64,000 nt of DNA from Hypholoma sublateritium FD-334 SS-4. Its lineage: Eukaryota; Basidiomycota; Agaricomycetes; Agaricales; Strophariaceae. Under the pieces are notes generated by a model. That model did no database searches. It worked only from the letters and a program-made list of their open reading frames with translations, and was not told the DNA's origin. The translations under genes and the position numbers were made by a program. Shown here in pieces: positions 22,089 through 32,403 of this stretch (position 1 is its first letter; each line of letters starts with the position of its first letter). The stretch spans positions 89,720-153,719 of the forward strand of contig KN817588.1 of NCBI GenBank assembly GCA_000827495.1, given 5' to 3'.

Positions 22089-22880
22089 CGCACATATTAC
22101 CGTGAGTTTCCCTTTTCTTGTTGATGGTCGGAATTCTGTTAACGCATTCGCATGGCGTCTCCAGTCCATCTAGAATTTATTTCGTCATGCTTGTGTTTAA
22201 GTAGACCTGCCTTCACGGTCCCTCCGTCGCGTATGTTATTGGAAGCGCCAGGTTGGGGGTAGCTCTCGTTAACACACACCGGCCGCTTCGTCCTTTGAAA
22301 ATACCATATTTATCCAGCGCTAAGAGCAGGCCTCACGTCTCATTTAGTGAGATTTATAGAAGAATAGTTTGTTTTTACAGTCTATGTCCGGGGACGTACC
22401 CAGAACACCGTGCAGTAGTTTTCCAAACACACTGAAATGGATTAAGGTAATTGAGGTAGCGTTGTCCTTGCGCGATGGGTCGCTTAACGCTCGGTCCTAA
22501 GCGCACAGCGCCCTGCACGCCCCCGCACGTACAGCCTCGTCGCACGCAATGTACTGTAGAAACGCAAGTGATCGCCGCTGAACATGCGGGAAGAGGAAAT
22601 GTGGGGAGGGCAAAGACGGGGAGGGTGCATCGCTCGGTTCGATGGGCGTTGGCGCATGCCGAGATGGCAAGGAATGCGACCGGTAGGAGATGCGGGGCCT
22701 GGTTAAGTCTACGTGTCGAGCCGCAGCCGCGGTAGCTCCACGGATCCATTGAGAGGCCATATGCGCGCCGGTGTCGGCAGGGCGTTTATATGCACGCGGG
22801 AACGCAGGAGCGGGCTTCGCGTGTCGTAGGAGAGAGGGTGCAGCGCGCTAGCCCATGCTCCTGGAGGAATATGCACCTCC
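22089..22880. repeat. 3' flank of copy D, duplicated behind copy E
   Basis: This stretch is colinear with 29269-29920 (landmarks TGCTTGTGTTTAAGTAGACC, ATGTCCGGGGACGTACCC, CCAAACACACTGAAATGG, GATGGGTCGCTTAACGCTCG). It is part of the direct segmental duplication described in the findings. No conserved reading frame runs through it. Confidence 0.75.
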
Positions 22881-23660
22881 CCATAAACAGCCACTCCCAA
22901 CCTCCGCCCTCCTCGCGCGCAGCACGAGCAGTCCCACCGCCCTAATGGTGCGCGGAGCGTCCGCTACGAGGGCTCCCGTGAGGCGTAGTGGTACGCGGAT
23001 AGGATGAGCGGCGGGAAAGCCGGTGAGGAGGGTGAGGGCGCGTACTATGCGGTGGGGGCGGGAGGGACGATGTCGGCGTTTTTTTTAAAATTTCACCCCA
23101 AAGCCGACCCAGTTCGCACCTACGCACCAAGAGCCTCCACCGCGCGCGACGTCGGGGTCGAGTGAGCGACGGACGCGCGGGAGCGCGTAGTGGCAGATAA
23201 GCGTGAAGCGCGCCTGCAGATGTGGCGCGGGGAGCGATGCGATGCCGATGAACGTTCGTTGAACGACGCCGCGTCGCGCGTGTTGGGGTCCCACAGCGGG
23301 ATTCGAAGGGCGTGATCAGCGCAGTGATTCTTAGCGTAGGGGCGGGAAGTGAGACGGGCGCGGGCTGGGCAGTACCGGCGCGGAATTCACAGGGCCGCGC
23401 TGCCTCCACAGGAGATCACTCTGAATATAACAGCTATAACATTCGGGGACTGAACGAAGGTAAGTTCGTGATACCGTAATACACACGCCTCCCGCGCGAA
23501 CGGCGGGAGCACGCGCAACATCGACGGTAAGCGCGTCAATTGGCGCACGCGATCCGCGGTGGTATGGTCGTCGTGGAACGGCGAGCCAGCATGGGGGTGC
23601 TGGCGCGTGCGCGGCGGGGGAGGCGGAAGTAGCAGAGACGGCGCTGGAGGCGGTAATCGA
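22881..23660 (-). pseudogene. decayed GC-rich copy R5 and module 2
   Basis: The minus strand near 23060-22940 corresponds to the family C-terminal helix; its duplicate at 30.5 kb still reads VRLPLRITGALVGDAPRIGG. Upstream, to 23330, lies Arg-rich sequence without a kept frame. From about 23330 to 23660 is the module reading HAGSPFHDDHTTADRVRQL, also seen at 9.7, 31.05, 46.38 and 53.52 kb. It is duplicated at 30380-31090. Confidence 0.5.
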
Positions 23661-23845
23661 CCTGCGTGGAGCATCGCGCGATCGTTCGCTGCGTGCGCTG
23701 AGCATCCGGGGGCGGGGCTGCGTTGCCCAATAGGTCCATGTATGTGCATGCACATTCAGTACCACCTCCCGTCCAATTCACGCTCCCTTCCCCGCGGCCC
23801 CCGGTCATCCCGCGCGCCCCGTCCGCCGAGCGGTATACCCGCGCA

Positions 23846-25912
23846 TCACGCGCGCAGTGCTCTGCGGGCCATCGCACGGGCCGCGGCCTGCGCCTGCGCT
23901 TCGACGTACGCACGTCGTTGGGGCTGGGGCGGGTGTTGGAAGCGCGCGTTGTCGCTGTGTGGGTCTTCATGCGCAAACGGAGCGAAGGAAAGTGGAGCGG
24001 CGGGAGGAGGAGAAGCACCGCGGACGCGTTTCGCCGGGCGCTCTGCCGTTGGGGGCTGGGCGGCGGGGCGCTTGTACCTGCGAGCAGCGGGATTCGCTTG
24101 CGGTGGAGGAGGAGCGCGTTCCTCAAAAGCCAGCGCCGGATCCCGACCCGATGCGCGCACATCGCACGGGGCGTCGGCGTGCACCGCTTCCCAGCCCCCA
24201 TTTCCATCCCCACCGCCCGGCGCAGCCGCCTTTCTCACCGTCTCACGCACCGCGCGCAAAACCACGCCCCCGAGCGTACGCGCGGCGTCGGCTGCGAGCG
24301 CGCGTGCGAGGCGGAGGGCGAGGCACACGCGGGCGGCGGGCGGGAGGCCGGCAAGGAGCGCGAGTGCGGCAGCGGCGGCGTGTGGGACGGCTGCGGGTGC
24401 GATGGTGGAGGGTGTGGGGGCCGGGATGGGGGTGGGAGCGGGAGGCGGGACGGGCCGGGTACGTGCGGGCGGAGGGACGGACGCAGGTGGTGGGACGGAC
24501 GCAGGTGGTGGGACGAGCGCAGGCGGTGAGCGCGGGACGCTTGGGATCGCGTGGGGAGGGAGAGGCGCGAGACGGTACACGGGGGGTCGGTGTGCAGGTG
24601 CTGGGGCGCTGACGATGCGCGTGGAGGGACGCGCGGCGCGGCGCGTTGGGGATATCAGGGCGGGCGGGGTCGGCACGCATGCGGGAGGTGGCGGTTGGTG
24701 GCCGGTGCGATACGCCTTGTGGCACGCACGAGCGGGGGAAGCGCGAACTAACGGCGTCTGGGCGAAGGCGGAGTCGTAGCCGGACACATCGCTGTCTTCT
24801 TGGGCCTCGTCTTCGTCTTCTTCGTCGTCCCCGTCCTCGTCTTCGTCGCTCTCGTCTTCCTCCTCCTCATCCGACGACGACGGCACCGCCTTGGCATCCT
24901 GCACGCCAGAGGCCGTCGAGACCGGAGCCCGCTCTGGGGCCAGGGCCCGGACGAACTCCACCACTCCCGCTTCGTCGCCCGTGTCGAGCGCCCGCACCAG
25001 CGCGCGCGCGAGCACGGCGTGGGTGATGCTGGGGCATACGCGCAGAACGTGCGCCGTCGCGCGCACTAGCAACTCCGAGCGCTGTTCGCTTGGGGAGGCT
25101 ACGGGGAACTTCCGTGGTGGTGGCGAAATGGTCGAAACCTTGCAGCGCGCGCGGTGCGCGGCGTGAGCAAGGAGCAGAGGGACGACGCGCGAGCCCGTGC
25201 GCCCGCCGCGGACCAGCTCGGCGGTGAGGTGGCGCGCGATGGTCGCGTTGCTGGTAGTGGGGTATTGCTGGAGAACGTGTGCGCTGGCGAGAACGAGGAG
25301 CTCCCACGTAGAGATATGCGGTGGGTAGGGCCATTCGGGCGGGGTGGCGTGTTCGAGAGCCAGGATAGGGGGTGCATCGCGCGCATGAGCTGCGGACGCG
25401 CCAGCTGGCTGAGCGAGGACATTCGGCGGTTTAGGGACGTCAAGATCGCGTTGTGCAGCGAGCCGCTTCGCCTTCTCCGCGGCTAGGAACGCGCTGTCGA
25501 ACGGGAAAGGCTTCAGGGCGAAGGTGGGGTCGTAGCCGGACACGTCGCTGTCTTCGTCGTTGTCGTGTTCCTCCCCTTCGTCTTTCTCCCATTCATCTTC
25601 CTCCACATCATCGTCGTCAGCATCCACACACTCTCTCGATGCCCCCGCCCGCCTCCCACGCAGCGCACCAGCTGCAGACGCCACACCGCCGACGCGCCGC
25701 GCCACCTCCCCACAAGCCGGCACATAGTCCGCCTCGTCGTCCTCTACTCCCTTCTCTTTAGTCGAACGCGTTATTGAACTCCCCGTCCGCCCTACCGTAC
25801 CTCGTGTGCTCGTGCTGCCCGCCTGGCGCGTCGCACCCCGTGCGTGTTCGTTCCCGTGCGCAGCTGGTTTTTTTGGTTGCGATTTGGTGGGCCCTGACCT
25901 CGTGCGTGCCAT
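23846..25912 (-). CDS. GC-rich MARTRSGP family protein, full-length copy R6
   Basis: A single open frame of 688 codons from ATG 25912. That ATG is preferred over the in-frame ATG at 26008 because the MARTRSGP start recurs in R4, R9 and R12 and as MTHTRSGP in R11. Order of parts: basic Ser/Thr-rich N-terminus (1-45); acidic run (98-122) ending DSDVSGYD; two related helical segments, ELLVLASAHVLQQYP (204-218) and ELLVRATAHVLRVCP (280-294), each followed by an Ala/Leu-rich helix pair; a second acidic run (346-374) also ending DSDVSGYD; a proline-rich linker (406-512); an Ala/Arg-rich helix (513-560); a bipartite-NLS-like KRPAA...PAKRVRG (614-631); and a C-terminal helix (667-688). The internal duplication and NLS-like signal suggest a nuclear, possibly DNA- or chromatin-associated protein, but I recognise no known domain. 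It could instead be an uncharacterised gene carried by a repeat element. Confidence 0.55.
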   Translation of the reverse strand: MARTRSGPTKSQPKKPAAHGNEHARGATRQAGSTSTRGTVGRTGSSITRSTKEKGVEDDEADYVPACGEVARRVGGVASAAGALRGRRAGASRECVDADDDDVEEDEWEKDEGEEHDNDEDSDVSGYDPTFALKPFPFDSAFLAAEKAKRLAAQRDLDVPKPPNVLAQPAGASAAHARDAPPILALEHATPPEWPYPPHISTWELLVLASAHVLQQYPTTSNATIARHLTAELVRGGRTGSRVVPLLLAHAAHRARCKVSTISPPPRKFPVASPSEQRSELLVRATAHVLRVCPSITHAVLARALVRALDTGDEAGVVEFVRALAPERAPVSTASGVQDAKAVPSSSDEEEEDESDEDEDGDDEEDEDEAQEDSDVSGYDSAFAQTPLVRASPARACHKAYRTGHQPPPPACVPTPPALISPTRRAARPSTRIVSAPAPAHRPPVYRLAPLPPHAIPSVPRSPPALVPPPASVPPPASVPPPARTRPVPPPAPTPIPAPTPSTIAPAAVPHAAAAALALLAGLPPAARVCLALRLARALAADAARTLGGVVLRAVRETVRKAAAPGGGDGNGGWEAVHADAPCDVRASGRDPALAFEERAPPPPQANPAARRYKRPAAQPPTAERPAKRVRGASPPPAAPLSFAPFAHEDPHSDNARFQHPPQPQRRAYVEAQAQAAARAMARRALRA

Positions 25913-26019
25913 CGAAAGGAGATTTTCGGGAGGTTTGGCGAGGTGCGCGAGCTGGAGACGCGTCGGTCGGTGGGGTGAGGTGGATTCGATGTGGAAGTCA
26001 GAGATCAAGGACGCGATGG

Positions 26020-26560
26020 AGGAAAAAGCAGGTACGGACGGCCCGACTGCGCCTATCGTTTTCGTGGGAGATCTGCCGGATCTCTCCTAGATCTCCCCCT
26101 ACGCTTCAAGTGCAACATACTTGCTCGACTACCCACTATCCACCCGCTCGCCCTCCAACAGTCGCCAATATAAAAAGAGCGCATATTTTGGGATGCGTAT
26201 TGATATTAAAGGAGCATATCTCCCAGGTGGTCGTTTCAACGTGATACTCAGCTCGGACGTGCGCTTGCAGCCGGGTTGGTGAATTCCAAAAGGACTTTGT
26301 TCAGCGCCCATAGTCCAATGACCCCACATAGAAACGAACGTGCGCGCTCACGGTTCTAGCGCTCGCAGTGCGCTGGACGCTTCCATCGCGCGTCAATCGC
26401 ACATACAATTCAAGAATCGAAGACGCGTCACGCGTGTGCCTATATGCCGGATCGAGTGCGTTGTGGCGTCCAGTCGTCCAGGACGCCTGCGAGAAGGCGA
26501 GCAAGGGATTCACGCTACGCACGGCGTTCCGAATCGAAATAATGCTAGGCTCGTGTGGCA
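26020..26560. repeat. 5' flank of R6 with module-3 remnant
   Basis: Read on the plus strand the start of this segment gives MEEKAGTDGPTAPIVFVGDL. Comparable words are in the flanks of R1, R2, R9, R11 and R12. AGATCTGCCGGATCTCTCC at 26070-26088 is identical at 31439-31457, where no R6-like gene lies to its left. From about 26260 the block with CGGGTTGGTGAATTCC and TTGTTCAGCG is shared with 10.49, 27.51 and 31.74 kb. Confidence 0.6.
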
Positions 26561-26573
26561 TTTCGAATGCACG

Positions 26574-27400
26574 CTACCGCGGCCATATAGGCGTCCACGG
26601 CACCCTCCAGTGCCGAATACATATCGAAACGTCCCGCACGGCGAAACGTCCTCCGCCCTCCGTGTTTGAGGCCTCCTTCGCGGCGCGTTCGTCGTTGAGA
26701 ATGGACGCGCTTGTCGCGCGGGACGCAGACAGAGACGCGCATCCGACCCGACGCGGCGCCAGGAGTACACCGGGTGCTCGGCCGTCTGCGGCCCGGTTAT
26801 ACCCGCGCCTGATCCGCTTGCGGTGGAATAGCAGCGCGTTGCTCACAAGGCAGAGACGGATCAAGCGCCGCTGCGCGTACATTGCCCTGCGCGTCGTCCC
26901 CGCCAGTGCAACCGTCATCGCCATCCTACTGTCCTGCGAAAACGTGTTCCTCACGTTAGGGCGCACCGCGCGCGGCGTCGGCTGTGAACGTGCACGCGAG
27001 GCGGAACGCCACGAGCACGCAGTCAGCGGGGGGAGAGGCCGGCGACGACAGCGAGTGCGCGCGCGGTGGAGTGCGTCGAAGTGAGCGAGGCGGCGGCTGC
27101 GGGTGTGTGGGCGGGAGGCGTACGAGCGGGCGACGGTACGGACGCGAGTGGTGTGCCGAACGCGAGTGGTGGTGCGCGCGGGACAGGTGAGAGCGCGGGG
27201 AGTGCGAGAGGCGCGTGGCTGGAGATGGGAATCGTGCGTGTGGGCACTGCGGTGCAGTGGACGCGCGTGGACCCAGACTTGGAGGGACGCGCGGCTGGGC
27301 GCGGGGCGGGAGCGTGCGTTGTCTGCTTGAACGCGGGAGGCGGAAGCGGCAGCTTGTGCGAGGTGTGATCTAAGACGGAGCAAACGGGCGCGGCGGACAC
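26574..27400 (-). pseudogene. decayed GC-rich copy R7 joined to another repeat
   Basis: Near 27050-26960 the minus strand reads WRSASRARSQPTPRA in the place of the family C-terminal helix, out of frame with the rest. NALLFHRKRIRRGYNRAADG near 26850-26790 corresponds to the segment before the NLS-like stretch. Below 26770 it continues into SASRATSASILNDERAAKEA, a block found in the opposite orientation near 54.58-54.68 kb and, more decayed, near 47.10-47.20 kb. Several frames are needed, so it is not a working gene. Confidence 0.45.
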
Positions 27401-27499
27401 CCGTGAGATAGAGGCAGAGGGCGCGGTGTGCGCTGGCGAGGCGCGGTTCCACGGGCACGTGCGCACAACGTGTACGCTATCGCGTGCACCAGCAAACGG

Positions 27500-27665
27500 T
27501 CTCTCAGTAAGGTTGGTGAATGTCGAAGGGAATTTGATCAACGCCAATTGGCCGTCGACACCGCCCAACAACGACGGCGCGCGGTCGCCCTTCGAGCGCG
27601 TAGTGCACTGGATGCCTCCAATGCAGGCGACCGTTTACGCGTTTCGCGTAAGATATAGAGCGCAG
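27500..27665 (+). repeat. module-3 remnant
   Basis: The plus strand reads EFDQRQLAVDTAQQRRRAVA and then RARSALDA. This parallels KEFVQHLLAVDAAQQRTRAF in the 31457-31849 frame. Only this block is present. Confidence 0.45.
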
Positions 27666-28342
27666 AGCGTGCTCTAAGTGATCGTCAGAATTCAACCGAC
27701 TGGCGTTAGGCCGGCTCGAGTCCTACTTAGTCTAGGAAGTATGTAAGTATGTCGTCTCGGCCAAGTCTCGGCAGATAAGTTGACAACCCTGATTAAAGAT
27801 ATTAAAAATGCCATTTAGAAATTACTTGGAAAACGAATACTGACACAAGAAAAACCGGCCACCATTCGGCATCTGCCAAACATCAAGCAGTCCATGGACT
27901 AAACAGTTTTCAACCGGTCCATGAGGCGGTAAAATGTTGTCTCTGATTTATTTCAACATTCGTTTCATTTTAGAGCAATTAAATGTACAGTAGTGTGTAC
28001 CTATGTCTGAATAACCTCTCTGCTCAAATTTGTGACTGGAAAGCGAGAAGTGTGCGGGATATCAGCAGTAGATGTGGATTTTGCGTTATCACTGTCAGCC
28101 CTTACACAAATCCTTGAGAAACGTGACGTCCCATCAATGGTCTCTTTTGGCATTTCTGGGACAGCGGTTTGGAGTGTTTTGGCCATCCATGGACCTGTAG
28201 GTTTAAAAAAAGGTGAGAGGTTACAATTCTTGCGTGCGAACTGCGTTACGAGTATACCTATTATAGATACGAATTACACTGCAACGTTCTCCCTTCCCTC
28301 TTTTCTTCCTTGATGCTCATATTCATATAACAATATCACATT
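27666..28342. other. no supported gene; leader region of copy E
   Basis: Moderately AT-rich unique sequence. A plus-strand frame at 28032-28313 reads plausibly (CGISAVDVDFAL, LEKRDVPSMVSFGISGTAV) but has no match to anything I know, and could be an upstream exon or chance. The last 30 bases before copy E's ATG are pyrimidine-rich then AT-rich. Confidence 0.3.
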
Positions 28343-29268
28343 ATGCGTGTAACCGCCACTACCAGCTCTGTTGGCTTATTTCCAGGGAGTAGCAATGTTA
28401 TTGTCAATGGGGGGAGCTTCAGCTATATCCAAAGATACGAGTCCCAGAATCTCGTATTACAATGTGGTGCGTGCTAAGCCATGTAATTTGTCCTTGACGT
28501 TGCTTGATATTCGAAGGATGGGAGCATCTTTTCCAGACTATTGACACCAAGGCCTTTCACAACTCTGTTAAGCGCAAAGGGCCGTCGGGAAACATCCCTC
28601 TGAAATACGCGGAAGTTCTTCGAAGGACCGTAGACTGGGTAAAATGTCCGCAAGTAACAGAGCACATACTATGGGTTCATGGATCATCATTCACATCGTC
28701 CATTGCGCAAGCAGTTTCAAGCCTTCATGAACAAGATAAGGAGGCCCTCGCTACCTATTTTGTGAACAAGGATCCTGCCAACGAGGATGTCCGCGCGCGC
28801 TTTATTTCCACAATTGCCTACCAGCTTGGTCGATCATTTCCAGAAGTACGGGAAGAAATTGGACATGTCGTCGCGCGCGATCCAGCCATTTTATCGCTCT
28901 CAGTCCCCCATCAACTTGATTCCCTGATTCTGAAACCCCTCGCTCCATTGCTTTCCGTTCCTGACGGTGCTATCGACAGCCCACATCATCCAGTGGTAAT
29001 AATTCTGGATGGGTGCGACTACCTCGACAATTATACCCGCACGTGCATCGTCGATGCCCTTCTCAAAATTACGCAACAATTCCCGTTTCGGGTTCGCATC
29101 CTCCTATTCACCAAATCATCGGAGCGGATAACCACAAGTTTCACTTCTGGGGTGGAGGAAGGCTCAGTAGCGGAGATAGGCTGTGACGGTGAACGTTCCA
29201 TCAGCAAATTTATAGGACAAATCTGGAACAGAATAAAGAATGTAGCGCGGAGGAACGGTCGTACGTGA
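28343..29268 (+). CDS. NACHT-like protein, copy E
   Basis: Exons 28343-28466 (124 nt) and 28517-29268 (752 nt); intron 50 nt, GTGCGT...TCGAAG, phase 1; product 291 aa. The first exon (SSVGLFPGSSNVIVNGGSF, then SYIQRYESQN) is unlike copy D's first exon and closer to copy A's. Exon 2 is nearly the same as copy D's in its last third. The P-loop position reads HGSSFTSSIAQAVS (no lysine), Walker B VVIILDGCDYLD, and the end EERSVAEIG-like text is followed by IWNRIKNVARRNGRT. The contrast between exon 1 and the C-terminal part suggests recombination or gene conversion between copies. Downstream it shares the D-type 3' flank and repeats for more than 2 kb. Confidence 0.85.
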
Positions 29269-30349
29269 CGCACATATTACCGTGAGTTTCCCCTTTCTTG
29301 TTGGATGGTCGGAATTCCGTTAACACATTGGCATAGCGTCTCCAGTCCATCTAGAATTCATTTCGTCATGCTTGTGTTTAAGTAGACCTGCCTTCACGGT
29401 CCCTCCGTCGCGTATGTCATTGAAAGCTCCAGATTAGGAGTAGCTCTCGTTAACACATACAGGCCGCTACTTCCTTTCCAAAGGTTATTCTCACAATCTC
29501 ACAATATCCGTGTTCATACCATACGTATCCAGCGCTAAGAGCAGGCCTCACGTGTCATTTAGTGCGAGTTATTGAAGAATACTTTTGTTTTCATAGTCTA
29601 TGTCCGGGGACGTACCCAGAACACCGTGCAGTAGTTTTCCAAACACACTGAAATGGATTAAGGTAATTAAGGTAGCGTTGTCCTTGCGCGATGGGTCGCT
29701 TAACGCTCGGTCCTAAGCGCACAGCGCCCTGCACGCCTCCGCACCTACAGCCTCGTTTCACGCAATGTACTGTAGAAACGCAAGTGATCGCCGCTGAACA
29801 TGCGGGAAGAGGAAATGTGGGGAGGGTAAAGACGGGGAGGATGCGTCGCTCGGCTCGAAGGGCTTTGGCACATGCCGAGACGGCAAGGAATGCACCCGGT
29901 GGGAGACGCGGCGCGCTTAATTGGAAGGAATGGTTTGGAATATGGAAGGATGCTGTCTTCTGCAGCCTACACTGGGTGTCGGTTCCGATGTTGACAGGAA
30001 CAGAGTGTATTCTTCTAGAGCGAGGAGTACAGGGGACGGTACGATACGGGACGATACGATACGGATATGGTAAGATGAGAATCGTTCGTCTATAATTTTG
30101 TCCGTGATCTGTCCGTTGTCTAAATAAGGTTTCGGCAGTGCTGAACGCACCGCTAGTACTTGGCTAGTACCAAGGGCAAACTCCGGGGCGGCAAGGGCCG
30201 ACCCGGAGATCCGTGCTGTGAGCATGGCAATGCTTACAGCATACGTGCCGAGCTGCAGCGGCGATAGCTTCACGTATCCATTGAGAGGCCATATGCGCGC
30301 CGGTGTCGGCGGGGCGTTTATATGCACGCGTGGATTCAGGAGCGGGCTT
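29269..30349. repeat. 3' flank of copy E, duplicate of D flank with a ~310-bp extra segment
   Basis: Colinear with 22089-22880, except that about 29930-30240 is absent from the D copy. At the junctions E has TTAA (about 29918-29921) on the left and TTAC on the right, where D has a single TTAA. The extra segment holds short GATACG-type repeats (30035-30075) and no recognisable gene. I see no terminal inverted repeats, so insertion in E and deletion in D are both possible. Confidence 0.6.
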
Positions 30350-31090
30350 CACGTGTAGTAGAAGAAAGGGTGCAGCACGCTAGCCCATGCTCCTCTTCCT
30401 CTGCCCTTCCTCCTCGCACGCAGCACGCGCAGTCCCACCCCCCCAATTCGCGGAGCGTCCCCTACGAGGGCTCCCGTGATGCGTAGGGGTAGGCGGACGC
30501 GATGAGCGGGCGGGAAAGCCGGCGAGGAGGGTGAGGGCGTGTACCATGAGTGGGGGGCGGGAGGGACGATGTCGGCGTTCTTTAAAATTTCACCCCAAAG
30601 CCGACCCAGCTCCCACCTACGCACGAAGAGCCTTCTACCGCACGCGACGTCCAGGTCGAGTGAGCAAGGAACGGCCGGAAGCGCGTAGTGGCAGACAAGC
30701 GTGAAGCGCGCCTACAGATGTGATGTCGGGGGGCGATGCGATGCCGATGAACGGTTGAACGACGCGGCGTCGTACTTGTTGGGGTACCACAGCGGGACTC
30801 GAAGGACACAATGAGCGCATTGATTCTTCGCGTGGGGGTGGGGAGTGAGACGTGCGCGCAGGCTGGGCAGAACTGGCGCGGAATTCACAAGGCCGCGCTG
30901 CCTACACAGGCGATCACTCTGAATATAACCGCTATAACATTCGGGAACTGAATAAAGGTAAGTTCGCGATACCGTACCACATCGGGCCACGCATACACAC
31001 GCCACCCGCCCGAACAGCGGGCGCACGCACAACATCGATAGTAAGCGCGTCAATGGGCGCGCGCGATCCGCGATGGGATGGTCGTCGTGG
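30350..31090 (-). pseudogene. decayed GC-rich copy R8 and module 2
   Basis: Direct duplicate of 22881-23560. The minus strand near 30550-30430 reads AHRVRLPLRITGALVGDAPR, then IGGVGLRVLRARRKG. This matches the C-terminal helix of the intact protein (RVCLALRLARALAADAART, then LGGVVLRAVR). The remainder is frameshifted Arg-rich sequence. Module 2 (SPFHD-type text) follows at about 30960-31090. Confidence 0.55.
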
Positions 31091-31456
31091 AGCAGAGACG
31101 GTGCTGGATGCGTTACCGCGTGTACGGGCGCCTAATTTTAACAGCGTGTCAAATGTTGTGCTTCGGCGAATCTGTAAGCGCGCGACGGGTACGGATACTA
31201 GATATACCGGTGAAAGACGTTGAGGAATGTGTAGATGCTGTAAAATGGAGTAGAAAGTGCGAGAAATGTGTGGAGCGGCGTCGGGCGATGTGCGTCGGCG
31301 AACGTGGGAATGCAGCGGAGAGCGCGGGAATATTGGCTTCGTCGAATTTCGTGGACGGCGTGAGCACGGGCTCATCAATGCGCATGCACATTCAGTACCA
31401 CCGCTCGTCCAATTCAACCTCCCTTCCCCGCGCCGAGAGATCTGCCGGATCTCTCC

Positions 31457-31849
31457 GTGATATCTCGCGTACTCAGTACTTACAACTTCCGCGCGCCCCC
31501 AACAGTGGAGGAGGCTCTGGGGGCCGGAGCGGCGGCGGAGCGGATGGCTCGGCGGGAATGGGAGGAGGAAGATGGGGTGATCTATTCTGAGCATCGCGCT
31601 TCCATCTTGTCCTCGCGCGGTCGTTTCCGTATGAAAAACGCTGTGTCTACTCTATCTAATCTGATCCGCACCGCCCGCTCATCACGTTTGGGACACTCAG
31701 CTCGGGCGAATTTCGGCGCAATCTGTCTGTGCGCTGCGTGCAACCGGGTTGGTGATTGCCCAAAGGAGTTTGTTCAGCACTTATTGGCCGTCGACGCCGC
31801 TCAACAGCGAACGCGCGCGTTCACGGTTCGAGCGCGCTCTGTGCGCTGA
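31457..31849 (+). CDS. module-3 reading frame, unknown
   Basis: A 130-codon frame containing GAGAAAERMARREWEEEDG, VIYSEHRASILSS, GRFRMKNAVSTLSNLIRTA and KEFVQHLLAVDAAQQRTRAF. Parts of it recur as remnants at 10.48-10.61, 11.02-11.17, 26.26-26.40 and 27.50-27.66 kb, and the amino-acid reading is recognisable there, so it was probably coding at some time. I do not recognise a domain. It begins immediately after the AGATCTGCCGGATCTCTCC landmark. Start and true extent are uncertain. Confidence 0.3.
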   Translation: MISRVLSTYNFRAPPTVEEALGAGAAAERMARREWEEEDGVIYSEHRASILSSRGRFRMKNAVSTLSNLIRTARSSRLGHSARANFGAICLCAACNRVGDCPKEFVQHLLAVDAAQQRTRAFTVRARSVR

Positions 31850-32400
31850 TGCACGACATCGCGCATACAGTTCAAGATCCGAAGCTGAAGGGCCCAGCCG
31901 TCCGTGGAATGACCCCTCTATTTGATCATCAGCTTCTGTGGCGAGGGTCCCAAACACCTATCGCAATGAATTCATCTATGCAGTCGCAATACAGACAGAC
32001 CTGCCACACATTGACCCTCAGTCGTCCCCACAATAAGGAGAGCAGAACTTGAAAGTCATAGCGGTTATATTATATCGACGCACATTTTGCGTCTTGAGAT
32101 TGCTTCCCGCCCCCCCATTTTCTGCGCATCTTGCGCTTCCAGCGCCTAGCAGATAGACACACGTGTCCTCTTGTCACGACGGAATGGTGGGTTGATGGCC
32201 TTGATCTCTCCATTTGGAACTTCAATTTTCGGAGCGGCTTCGCCGTTCTGTATATGAATCCTCATATGCAATTATTGAATCCTGATTTTACGATGCGGTG
32301 ATGCAGGGGTGTTCAGACGCGCCTGCTGTGAGGCAGTTGCCAAATGTAGGCTACACGTGTCGTTAAAGGAGCTCGGCTACGCTACTCGTGAGATGAGGCT
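31850..32400. other. no supported gene
   Basis: Contains copy 2 of the dispersed repeat (32106-32180). I see no gene in the rest. Confidence 0.4.
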
Positions 32401-32403
32401 GAG

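Noticed and set aside
23559..24779. 406-codon plus-strand frame opposite the GC-rich gene R6
   Set aside because: It is antisense to R6, rich in Arg/Gly/Ala as expected from GC-rich complementary sequence, and its words are not conserved in the other copies apart from the mirrored R6 codons.
24700..25150. Trinucleotide microsatellite (GTCGTC/CTCGTC runs) as an independent repeat
   Set aside because: These runs are the coding sequence of the acidic Asp/Glu stretch of R6 and equivalent copies, so they are already explained by the protein.
26020..26090. Plus-strand peptide MEEKAGTDGPTAPIVFVGDL as a separate divergent gene starting next to R6
   Set aside because: The words recur in the flanks of several GC-rich copies, but with frame breaks and no continuation beyond the flank. 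I treat it as conserved flank DNA; a short upstream peptide cannot be excluded.
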